10,764 nt of DNA from Dehalococcoidales bacterium (GCA_012719115.1 JAAYAZ010000074.1:1-10764); one strand, 5' to 3'. Numbered from the stretch's first letter, positions 1 through 5,956 are shown. The notes: generated by a model not told the origin, from the sequence alone. A program made the numbers and translations.

Positions 1-55
1 CATCCTTATCGACCAGAGTTCCGTCAACATCCACTACCAGTAATTTATATCCCAT
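1..55 (-). CDS. HAD-superfamily hydrolase, N-terminal fragment
   Basis: Reading leftward from the ATG at 55 gives 18 codons, MGYKLLVVDVDGTLVDKD, before the window edge. The hydrophobic strand followed by DVDGTLVD is motif I of the HAD superfamily (DxDGT[L/V]), whose first Asp is the nucleophile and second Asp the acid/base in phosphoryl transfer. An AAGGA Shine-Dalgarno sequence sits about 7 bases upstream of the ATG, which supports this start. Motif I resembles Cof-type sugar-phosphate phosphatases and phosphoglycolate phosphatase-like proteins, but the cap domain and motifs II-IV lie outside the window, so the substrate cannot be assigned. The gene points away from mutS and is separated from it by a repeat-filled region. 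Confidence 0.75.
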   Translation of the reverse strand, partial: MGYKLLVVDVDGTLVDKD

Positions 56-157
56 GTCACGTCCTTATATAAAAGCTGTCTTTCATTTTATCATAAAAGG
101 CTTTTTTGTTCCTACGACTCACTCTTTCCGTTCCAAAGAGGGGGTGAAAGATTTTAA

Positions 158-205
158 TGTCATACTGAGTTCGCACGTTAGTTAATCTAAATATAAATGA
201 TGGAC
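158..205. repeat. 48-bp direct repeat, copy 1
   Basis: This segment, beginning TGTCATACTGAGTTCGCACG and ending AATGATGGAC, recurs at 423-470 with only two C/T differences. The flanks of the two copies do not match, so this is not a simple tandem duplication of a larger block. The TGTCATACTGAG start resembles the GTCATTCTGAG-type ends of short interspersed repeats known from several Chloroflexota genomes (recalled, not searched). Confidence 0.85.
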
Positions 206-269
206 GGATGAAGTCCCGATGAATCGTGATTTCATTCCGGTTTTCCGGAACTCAACATCCTTCGATACT

Positions 270-309
270 GTCATGCTGAATTCGTGGTGGTCGAATGAAG
301 CATCTGGGG
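270..309 (+). repeat. Interspersed repeat, inverted partner of 517-558
   Basis: The segment begins GTCATGCTGAA and ends GAATGAAGCATCTGGGG. Its two ends match the reverse complement of 517-558 (GTCATGCTGG ... GATGAAGCATCTTGGG), while the centres differ. This is the pattern expected from two diverged copies of one short repeat family in opposite orientation. Confidence 0.65.
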
Positions 310-422
310 CTGGGTTATTAACGTGTTTCCGCCTGATGCCGTGGCAACGAGTCTGCTATTTCTCCCCACCACTCCAGTTCCTTCAGGCACCCCTTGTGAC
401 TTCAGGATGACAGGCAACGTAT

Positions 423-470
423 TGTCATACTGAGTTCGCACGTTAGCTAATCCAAATATAAATGATGGAC
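423..470. repeat. 48-bp direct repeat, copy 2
   Basis: Second copy of the repeat at 158-205, in the same orientation, 265 bases downstream, with 46 of 48 positions identical. The two differences are both T in copy 1 and C in copy 2. Confidence 0.85.
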
Positions 471-516
471 AAATTAGCTATTCATGGAGAGAGGGTGTTT
501 TTCTGTTACCGCCCCA

Positions 517-558
517 CCCAAGATGCTTCATCCCGATAAATCGGGATTCCAGCATGAC
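517..558 (-). repeat. Interspersed repeat with central TCCCGAT/ATCGGGA palindrome
   Basis: This is the inverted partner of 270-309. Its centre holds a perfect 7-bp inverted repeat with a 2-base loop, TCCCGAT (531-537) and ATCGGGA (540-546). A degraded version of the same palindrome (TCCCGATGAATCGTGA) is visible at 214-229, so at least one more decayed copy is present. A GTCATTCCGGAGTGAG segment at 571-586 looks like yet another family end. Confidence 0.65.
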
Positions 559-695
559 AATGCCTGTTTCGTCATTCCGGAGTGAGTGAAACTTCCGAAG
601 AATACTTAGATATGATAAATAGTATTAAAGGCAGAATTTACGCTACATGCGGACGACCGGTATCTTCCCTACGTATTATCTAATGATTCCATGCC

Positions 696-721
696 ACTTT
701 AATTTATCCGCCGATTAAAGT
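696..721. promoter_or_regulatory. Perfect 8-bp inverted repeat just upstream of mutS start
   Basis: ACTTTAAT (696-703) and ATTAAAGT (714-721) are exact reverse complements with a 10-base spacer, ending 5 bases before the mutS ATG. It could be an operator, or an RNA hairpin covering the translation start, where no strong Shine-Dalgarno sequence is visible and only the AAAG within the right arm is purine-rich. The role is inferred from position and symmetry alone. Confidence 0.4.
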
Positions 722-726
722 AGAAT

Positions 727-3318
727 ATGTCCATCATGAAGGATAATCCGACACCCATCCGCCAGCAGTATCTCAGGATAAAACAGCAATACCCTCATGC
801 CATCCTTTTTTTCAGATTGGGGGATTTCTACGAAACCTTCGACGATGACGCTAAAATAACTGCACGGGAGTTGGAAATCGTTCTGACTTCCCGCAGTATG
901 GGTAAAAACTATAAAATACCGATGGCGGGCATACCCTATCACGCCGTAGATGATTACCTGGCAAAGCTGATAAAGCGCGGCTACAAGGTTGCCATCTGCG
1001 AACAGATGACCAAACCCGGCGAGACAAAAGGTATCGTCGAACGCGATGTGGTACGGCTGGTAACACCGGGGACGGTAGTTGAACCGGGGCTTTTAGAGGG
1101 AAAGGTCAATAATTATCTGGCATCAATTATAATAGACGGAGAAACAGCCGGCATAGCATACGTCGATATTACCACCAGCGAATTCTCCGCCACCCAACTA
1201 CCCCTCCCCCGCCTATCTACGGAAATGCAAAGGCTGCAGCCTGCCGAAATCGTAATACCGGAGGATATACAGCTACCGGATATCAGCATCAGTCCATCGG
1301 TCAGCCACATCGAAAACTATCGATTCGAACTCGAAGTAGCTAAGAAAACCCTGCTCGACCACTTTGAAACCACTACTTTGGACGGATATGGTTGTTCCAA
1401 TCTGCCGCTGGCGACTCAAGCTGCGGGAGCCGTACTCTATTACCTTAAACAGACACAAAAGAGAGTTATTAACCAGATAACACACCTTTCAACATACAGT
1501 CCCTCGTCATTTATGGCATTGGACGCCACCACACAGGCAAACCTGGAACTCTTTCGCAACACAGTTTCCGGCACCAGCGGCGGTTCATTGTTATCCGTTA
1601 TTGATTTGACGAAGACATCGATGGGCGGACGTATGCTAAAACGCCGGCTGGGACAACCCCTGCTCGATTTGAAAGAATTAACTAAAAGACAGAACGCCAT
1701 CGGCTGGTTCCTGCAAGATAATATCACCAGAAGACAGATTATCGATAAGCTTGGCGAAATCGCCGACCTGGAACGCCTGACCAACCGCATACGCGCTAAC
1801 ATCGCACTGCCTCAGGAGTTAATCGCTCTAAAACACAGCTTGGAAATAATACCCGAGCTGATAAAGATATTCGAAAGTATGGACTACACCCCTGTAGATT
1901 GGCTTAAGGGCAAGCTTAGACCCCAACCGGAACTGATTGCACTCATTGCTCAATCGATAGAAGAAACTCCCACTTCGACTCTGGGTGAAGGAGGTGTAAT
2001 AAAACAGGGCTTTTCGGAAGAACTTGATAAAATGCGTCTGGCTTCCAAAAACGCCCGCAAATACCTTGCCGACATCGAAAAGCAGGAACGGGAAAAAACC
2101 GGTATCAAATCGCTCAAAGTAGGTTACAATCGTGTTTTCGGTTACTATATCGAGGTTTCTCAGGCTAATCTTCAGCAGGTACCCGATACATACATCCGCA
2201 AGCAAACACTGGTAAACGGTGAGAGATTCTTTACACCGGAATTAAAAGAGTACGAATCTGTCATTTTAAATGCTAAAGATAGAATTACCGAGCTGGAAAC
2301 AGATATCTACCGCCGCATCTGTCAGCAAGCCGCCGGCTACGGTGAAAGTTTGCTCGCCCTTGCCGATACACTGGCGGAAATCGATGTTTTTTCCGCTCTT
2401 GCCGAAGTTGCCAGCCGCAATAATTACATCAAACCCGAACTTAATGAAGAAAATGCCATCTTTATAAAGCAGGGACGGCACCCGGTTGTGGAAATCAGCC
2501 TGCGACAGGGAGAGTTTATTCCCAACGACATCACGCTTTCAAATGATGACTCCCAGTTGATTATCCTGACCGGCCCCAACATGGCAGGCAAATCGACCTA
2601 TTTAAAGCAGGTTGCCATTATTGTTCTAATGGCACAAATCGGCAGCTATGTTCCGGCGGAAAAAGCCGTTATCGGTTTGGTCGACCGTATCTTTACACGT
2701 ATAGGAGCGCGTGAGGATTTAGCTTCCGGGCAATCGACTTTTATGGTCGAGATGGTGGAAACCGCCAACATCTTAAATAATGCCACGCCAAAATCACTTC
2801 TGATACTCGATGAAATCGGGCGCGGCACCAGCACTTATGACGGTATGGCAATTGCGCGCTCTGTTGTTGAATACATCCATAATTATAAGGGGCTGGGAGC
2901 CAAGACGCTCTTTGCCACTCACTATCACGAACTTGTACAGCTTGCCGATTACCTGCCGCGTGTCAGAAACTTCAATGTTGCCGTTGCCGAGGAAGCAGGC
3001 AATGTCATATTTCTACACAGGATTGTACCCGGAGGCGTGGATAAGAGCTACGGCATACATGTAGCCAAGCTGGCGGGACTACCGAAACCGGTCATCCACC
3101 GCGCCGATGAGGTGCTGGAAGAACTGGAAGCAAACGGCGCACCCGATTCATTAACCCGGACAAAGAAACATCGCAAAGCAGAACCCGTTCCCCAACTTTC
3201 GTTTTTCGGACAGAAACCCGAGTTTATAGAAGAGCTGGAAAAACTGGATATCAACGTTTTGACGCCCCTCGAAGCCCTTAACAAGCTTTACGAGTTGCAG
3301 AAGAAAGCAAGAGGGTAA
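727..3318 (+). CDS. mutS: DNA mismatch repair ATPase MutS
   Basis: MutS recognises base mismatches and small loops in DNA and, on ATP binding, becomes a sliding clamp that recruits downstream repair factors. The 863-residue product is full length (the E. coli protein has 853). The mismatch-reading Phe-x-Glu motif is F34-Y35-E36 within GDFYETF. The ABC-type ATPase is complete: Walker A GPNMAGKS at 616-623, Walker B ILDE with D695/E696, and the switch histidine in FATHYHEL near H732. Near the C-terminus QLSFF (823-827) matches the beta-clamp-binding pentapeptide, followed by the small helical tetramerisation region (LTPLEALNKLYEL). A second in-frame ATG lies at 736; neither has a strong ribosome-binding site, so the exact start is uncertain. 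mutL is not adjacent: the next gene is the convergent hicB, one base away. Confidence 0.97.
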   Translation: MSIMKDNPTPIRQQYLRIKQQYPHAILFFRLGDFYETFDDDAKITARELEIVLTSRSMGKNYKIPMAGIPYHAVDDYLAKLIKRGYKVAICEQMTKPGETKGIVERDVVRLVTPGTVVEPGLLEGKVNNYLASIIIDGETAGIAYVDITTSEFSATQLPLPRLSTEMQRLQPAEIVIPEDIQLPDISISPSVSHIENYRFELEVAKKTLLDHFETTTLDGYGCSNLPLATQAAGAVLYYLKQTQKRVINQITHLSTYSPSSFMALDATTQANLELFRNTVSGTSGGSLLSVIDLTKTSMGGRMLKRRLGQPLLDLKELTKRQNAIGWFLQDNITRRQIIDKLGEIADLERLTNRIRANIALPQELIALKHSLEIIPELIKIFESMDYTPVDWLKGKLRPQPELIALIAQSIEETPTSTLGEGGVIKQGFSEELDKMRLASKNARKYLADIEKQEREKTGIKSLKVGYNRVFGYYIEVSQANLQQVPDTYIRKQTLVNGERFFTPELKEYESVILNAKDRITELETDIYRRICQQAAGYGESLLALADTLAEIDVFSALAEVASRNNYIKPELNEENAIFIKQGRHPVVEISLRQGEFIPNDITLSNDDSQLIILTGPNMAGKSTYLKQVAIIVLMAQIGSYVPAEKAVIGLVDRIFTRIGAREDLASGQSTFMVEMVETANILNNATPKSLLILDEIGRGTSTYDGMAIARSVVEYIHNYKGLGAKTLFATHYHELVQLADYLPRVRNFNVAVAEEAGNVIFLHRIVPGGVDKSYGIHVAKLAGLPKPVIHRADEVLEELEANGAPDSLTRTKKHRKAEPVPQLSFFGQKPEFIEELEKLDINVLTPLEALNKLYELQKKARG

Positions 3319-3335
3319 ACTATATCGATAGTTTA
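3316..3335. terminator. Palindrome at the mutS/hicB convergent junction
   Basis: TAAACTAT (3316-3323) and ATAGTTTA (3328-3335) form a perfect 8-bp stem with an ATCG loop. The left arm starts with the mutS stop codon, and the hicB stop lies inside the same arm. Being the only symmetric element between two convergent genes, it may end transcription in both directions. It is AT-rich and lacks a clean T run on either side, so it would be a weak intrinsic terminator. Confidence 0.4.
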
Positions 3336-3664
3336 TAATTGATAAGCCGGTTGATACTGATATTGGCTTCAGCTGCTTGAACTGCAATATATCTATGCAA
3401 ATCTTTGGGGATTCTTATACTGAGATTGCCCGAAAAGTCTCTGATTGCCAGCGGTTCAGGAATGGGTTCATTGTTTGCTCTCATATCTTCAACTACATCA
3501 GCAACCAATTCTCTTATGCCATGTAATGCCTCTTCCTGTGTTTTCGCCAACCAGCTGAGGCTGGGGAACTCAGCACATAAACCTACATATTCATTATCTT
3601 CGACTGACCAAGTAACACGATAAGTATAACAATCTTTTTTTAATACTTTTTCTTTAACTGCCAT
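3320..3664 (-). CDS. hicB: HicB-family antitoxin with C-terminal ribbon-helix-helix domain
   Basis: HicB neutralises the HicA toxin and usually represses the operon. The 114-residue protein has the two expected parts. Residues about 10-65 form the HicB partial RNase-H-like domain (YTYRVTWSVEDNEYVGLCAE, then SLSWLAKTQEEALHGI). Residues about 80-114 look like an Arc/MetJ-type ribbon-helix-helix (LSIRIPKDLHRYIAVQAAE, then ISINRLINYKL), which would bind the operator. The ATG at 3664 has a strong GGAGG six bases upstream and overlaps the end of hicA by 11 bases, giving translational coupling in toxin-first order. Its stop codon lies one base beyond the convergent mutS stop. Confidence 0.92.
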   Translation of the reverse strand: MAVKEKVLKKDCYTYRVTWSVEDNEYVGLCAEFPSLSWLAKTQEEALHGIRELVADVVEDMRANNEPIPEPLAIRDFSGNLSIRIPKDLHRYIAVQAAEANISINRLINYKLSI

Positions 3665-3905
3665 ATTTTGCCTCCAATTTTTTTATGGCTTTGATTACCT
3701 GTTTTATCTGATAAGCTTTCGCTTTGCCATTATCGTCCTGTATGTTTATTCTCGGGTCGCCTTTCCAGGGCATTTTATAAACACAATGCGAGCCTTTTTG
3801 TCGTGGTTCTCCAAAATAATGATCGCAAATTTTACATAGGTCAGTAAATCGTACATCCTGCGGATTGTTTACCATTTGTTGATATATTTCTTCAACTGAC
3901 CTCAT
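3654..3905 (-). CDS. hicA: HicA-family mRNA interferase toxin
   Basis: HicA toxins bind RNA through a dsRBD-like fold and cleave mRNA using one histidine. The 83-residue product carries the GSH motif (RQKGSHCVYKMPW) with the likely catalytic His at position 40, then a strand and C-terminal helix (NIQDDNGKAKAYQIKQVIKA). It belongs to a longer HicA variant that I recall from Actinobacteria and Chloroflexota, rather than the roughly 60-residue type. An upstream in-frame ATG at 3959 would add 18 residues, but that extension would run through the inverted repeat and putative -35/-10 described separately, and it is not conserved-looking. I therefore chose 3905. No Shine-Dalgarno sequence precedes it, and the predicted transcript would start only a few bases upstream. 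Confidence 0.9.
   Translation of the reverse strand: MRSVEEIYQQMVNNPQDVRFTDLCKICDHYFGEPRQKGSHCVYKMPWKGDPRINIQDDNGKAKAYQIKQVIKAIKKLEAKYGS
3671..3675 (-). promoter_or_regulatory. Strong ribosome-binding site of hicB inside hicA
   Basis: GGAGG read leftward, followed by the 6-base spacer CAAAAT and the hicB ATG, lies within the final codons of hicA. It contrasts with hicA, which has no visible Shine-Dalgarno sequence. This asymmetry would favour antitoxin over toxin synthesis from one message. Confidence 0.8.
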
Positions 3906-3913
3906 TACAAATA

Positions 3914-3944
3914 TAATGGTATCACTATTAATACCATTAGTCAA
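3914..3944 (-). promoter_or_regulatory. hicAB promoter overlapped by a perfect 9-bp inverted-repeat operator
   Basis: Reading leftward, TTGACT (3944-3939), a 17-base spacer and TACCAT (3921-3916) form a plausible sigma-70-type promoter, 10 bases before the hicA ATG. A perfect inverted repeat, TAATGGTAT and ATACCATTA with an 8-base spacer (3914-3939), covers the promoter from the last base of the -35 through the -10. This is the expected position for an autorepression site of the HicB ribbon-helix-helix domain. Symmetry and position are seen directly; binding by HicB is inferred. The implied start of transcription leaves a leader of only a few bases. Confidence 0.65.
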
Positions 3945-3959
3945 TAACCTAGATTGCAT

Positions 3960-4099
3960 AATTTTAACATTAACTCTGATACCGGCACCATTTTAGCTTC
4001 TAGTATTGAAGGTCATAATTATAAGAGTTTTATAGACCGCCTCGCCACCCACCGCCACCCCGTTTGGGGGAGATGTAGTTAATAAAATTGATTGAATAG
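3960..4099. other. Intergenic segment with repeat-like GC-rich patch
   Basis: The stretch between hicA and the disrupted membrane gene is AT-rich except for about 4034-4069. That patch starts TATAGACCGCCTCGCCACCC and contains a CCCC-GTTT-GGGG mini-palindrome (4058-4069). The TATAGACC...CGCC end loosely resembles the reverse complement of the right end of the element at 6037-6148, so it may be a decayed member of the same family. No coding signal is seen. Confidence 0.4.
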
Positions 4100-4707
4100 T
4101 TATTCATCCAATTCTTCATAAATAGCATTGCATAGTTTTTTCGGGCTAGACACGCAAGATAAAATTGTTATACCTAATACTATTGGAATCAATAAGTAAA
4201 CTCCAGATATTTCATCATATATAACAAAAGACAACAATATACCAAAAACAATAGCTAATAATATAAACCATACTATCCTTACTTTTAATTGATTAACAGC
4301 TATTTTTATCTGCTTATTTAATCTGGGGAACTCATCATCGCTTATAAGTAGCAATAAAAGTATTTTCATTTGTCTATTTTTACTGCCAAATCCTACAGCT
4401 TCCCATTCTAGATTATCTCTAGCCTTTTCCCAAGCAGGTACAGCCGTACAAAGCATTACTGCAAGAATCATGATAGTTGTAAAAATCGATAATCCTAATC
4501 CAATACCTAAAATGGTAACTCTACAACAAGAATACGGTTCAGCTGTTATCGACCAGATATAAAATACTACAGCGGAAATAGCAGCGATAGCTGCCCATGA
4601 GAGAATAGAGGAAAAAAGACTAATATGCCAAATTTAATTATATTTATATCCTTTGACTTTGTTTTTTTTGATACAAATTGTAAATCGACATCCAATACTG
4701 TTTCCAT
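4100..4707 (-). pseudogene. Multi-pass membrane protein gene interrupted by a one-base frameshift
   Basis: Leftward, the reading frame ending at 4100 stays open far upstream of its first ATG (4471). It continues 54 codons to a stop at 4634-4636 with no ATG, GTG or TTG, yet encodes membrane-protein sequence (SILSWAAIAAISAVVFYIW, then VTILGIGLGLSIF). The start is found in another frame: ATG at 4707 reads METVLDVDLQFV ... FGILVFF. One extra T in the T6 run at 4612-4617 joins it to the long frame as VFFSSILSW, giving about 202 residues with roughly four membrane segments and a hydrophilic middle (near EKARDNLEWEAVGF). Without it, the 4707 frame stops at 4567-4569 after 46 residues. A real mutation, a sequencing error in a homopolymer, or ribosomal -1 slippage at U6 are all possible. 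I do not recognise the family. Confidence 0.6.
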
Positions 4708-4784
4708 ATTACAACTACGGCAACAATAATGGATTGTGCGGTAATCAGTGCAATTATTAAAGTATCACAAGTATCACTATTCAT
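4644..4784 (-). CDS. Possible 46-residue small membrane protein
   Basis: An ATG at 4784, 18 bases after the deaminase stop, opens a 46-codon frame (MNSDTCDTLIIALITAQS...). It has one predicted transmembrane helix at about residues 8-27 and a basic, aromatic tail (WKQYWMSIYNLYQKK). Its 3' part overlaps the start of the disrupted membrane gene (ATG 4707) by 64 bases in another frame. No clear Shine-Dalgarno sequence is present, so expression would rely on coupling to the deaminase. Alternatively it is the original N-terminus of the downstream protein, which would need a further indel in the A8 run it contains. The sequence is protein-like but no family is recognised. Confidence 0.4.
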   Translation of the reverse strand: MNSDTCDTLIIALITAQSIIVAVVVIWKQYWMSIYNLYQKKQSQRI

Positions 4785-4802
4785 AACAATCCAGCAATGG
4801 TA

Positions 4803-5414
4803 TTACCCCACCCCCCTCTTCTTCAGCTTATCATCCAGCGTCTCCCTGTTCATTTCAACCAACATTTCGGATATGGCAATCAGCTTCTGGGAACAATTCG
4901 CTTTTGCGATATGCCTGTTCGCCATCATTTCAGCCCAGGCTTTCGGCAATACCTCTTTCAAGTGTACCATGCCGCCCTCGATATCATCCGCCGCAAAGTA
5001 AACTTCGGGGATGCCGGAGGTCAGGATTCTGGCAAGGCACATCGGGCACGGCTCGAGGGATGTAAACAACTTATATCCGCTGACAACCGGGGGTTTGACA
5101 AAACTCTCAAAGTGATTGAGTGCAACCATTTCGGCGTGATAATCGCTCCTGAACAGCGGATAAAATACCCGGTTATTGCCGTAGCTTAAAAGGGTATTGT
5201 TATTATCCGTAATGATACACCCGACCCCGAAATTGCCCAATGTAACGCTTTGAAGTGCCAGGACGCAGGTTAACCAGATTTCTCTGTCATGTTTATATAA
5301 GACATTGAAACGGTAGTTTTTTAATTCCGTATATATCGTTTTGAAAGACGGCTGAATAGTCATACCTTCCAAAAGATTATTACCAAAAGTTTCAATACTG
5401 ATGTATCTATTCAT
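4803..5414 (-). CDS. Zinc-dependent CMP/dCMP-type deaminase family protein
   Basis: The 203-residue product belongs to the cytidine deaminase-like fold that hydrolytically removes an exocyclic amine from a nucleobase, nucleoside or nucleotide. The active site is clear: H93-A-E95 (YHAEMVAL), with His as zinc ligand and Glu as proton shuttle, and P122-C123-P-M-C126, whose two cysteines complete the zinc site. EPCPMC is typical of the TadA/guanine deaminase/ComE-type branch. The protein is longer than TadA (about 150-165 residues), with about 45 extra N-terminal residues and a helical, Lys-rich C-terminus, so a tRNA-editing role is not assured and the substrate is unknown. The ATG at 5414 lies two bases after the stop of the lipoprotein gene (TAAAAATG), so the two are translationally coupled. 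Confidence 0.85.
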   Translation of the reverse strand: MNRYISIETFGNNLLEGMTIQPSFKTIYTELKNYRFNVLYKHDREIWLTCVLALQSVTLGNFGVGCIITDNNNTLLSYGNNRVFYPLFRSDYHAEMVALNHFESFVKPPVVSGYKLFTSLEPCPMCLARILTSGIPEVYFAADDIEGGMVHLKEVLPKAWAEMMANRHIAKANCSQKLIAISEMLVEMNRETLDDKLKKRGVG

Positions 5415-5416
5415 TT

Positions 5417-5956
5417 TTATTCTTCATCCGCCCACGGGTTGGTAGCAAGGGTTACAATCACAAAATTACCTATCGCATCACCGCAATACCACTCCGCCCT
5501 CCATTGCATAACATCTTCAAGCTGATAATATGGTTCTTCAAACTCGACAAAAGAATAGTAACCCTCACCGGAAGGAATTATACCGCCGTGAAACTGTTCC
5601 TGTATGACGGAAGGCCAAACAGTATGGATGATATTCATTTCAGCATCGAGCACTTCCATCTTCTGCAATGTAATAGATTGTGTACCCTGATTTATCAAGC
5701 CGTAGCCGAAAGTATGCACAATGGTATCGCTGTATACAACAGCAGGATAAGCCATACCGGTAAGCATATTCCTTTCATTTATCAGTGTCTTGGTCTCAGT
5801 AGTTGTCTGTGTGGATATTTTTGTAGTTGTTTCGGTAATTTTTTCGGTAGTTGTTCCTGTTTGAATGGTAGTCTGTGTCTCGGTAACATAAACAGTTCTA
5901 CAGCCTGTTAAAACAAGAACAATACTTAATAATGCTGTCAGTAGTATTTTTTTCAA
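5417..5956 (-). CDS. Thr-rich secreted lipoprotein of unknown function
   Basis: The predicted protein has a lipoprotein signal peptide (start LKKILLTALLSIV, lipobox LTGC, lipidated Cys at residue 19). A linker of about 40 residues follows that is extremely rich in Thr (TETQTTIQTGTTTEKITETT and onward). The C-terminal domain of about 100 residues is rich in beta-strand character and aromatics (VHTFGYGLINQG, SITLQKMEVLDA, YYSFVEFEEPYY), recalling FxLYD- or CARDB-like extracellular folds without a firm match. A TTG at 5956 is the start because AAGGAGGG lies five bases before it and the signal peptide begins there; an in-frame ATG at 6022 would add 22 residues that spoil the signal. The protein should be anchored outside the cytoplasmic membrane. 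Its stop is two bases from the deaminase start. Confidence 0.8.
   Translation of the reverse strand: MKKILLTALLSIVLVLTGCRTVYVTETQTTIQTGTTTEKITETTTKISTQTTTETKTLINERNMLTGMAYPAVVYSDTIVHTFGYGLINQGTQSITLQKMEVLDAEMNIIHTVWPSVIQEQFHGGIIPSGEGYYSFVEFEEPYYQLEDVMQWRAEWYCGDAIGNFVIVTLATNPWADEE

Larger units (their letters stand above)
56..726. other. Gene-free repeat-rich region between HAD gene and mutS
   Basis: No coding sequence is supported over about 670 bases. The one rightward ORF of 63 codons (219-410) runs through repeat-derived sequence, lacks a Shine-Dalgarno sequence and has no recognisable protein character. The region contains a 48-bp direct repeat, an inverted pair of short interspersed repeats, a small palindrome and a further degenerate copy near 570-606. 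Together they look like layered insertions of small non-coding repeats. The mutS promoter must lie in its right part. I could not pick a convincing -35/-10 pair there; TATGAT at 611-616 is the best isolated -10-like hexamer, with no good partner. Confidence 0.7.

Noticed and set aside
219..410. 63-codon rightward ORF in the repeat-rich gap
   Set aside because: It runs through repeat-derived sequence, has no Shine-Dalgarno sequence, and its composition (Ser/Phe/Trp-rich, no pattern) is not protein-like.
158..470. CRISPR array
   Set aside because: Only two copies of the 48-bp repeat occur, 265 bases apart, with no regular spacer pattern and no cas genes.
3906..3959. 18-residue N-terminal extension of HicA from an upstream ATG
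   Set aside because: The extension would be encoded by the inverted repeat and promoter elements, and the conserved HicA core is complete from 3905.
4797..5189. 130-codon rightward ORF opposite the deaminase
   Set aside because: The opposite strand carries intact HAE and PCPMC zinc motifs, so this frame is a shadow.
5504..5911. 135-codon rightward ORF opposite the lipoprotein gene
   Set aside because: It is the complement of a well-supported gene with signal peptide and lipobox; its Cys/Phe-rich tail is the shadow of the Thr-rich linker.
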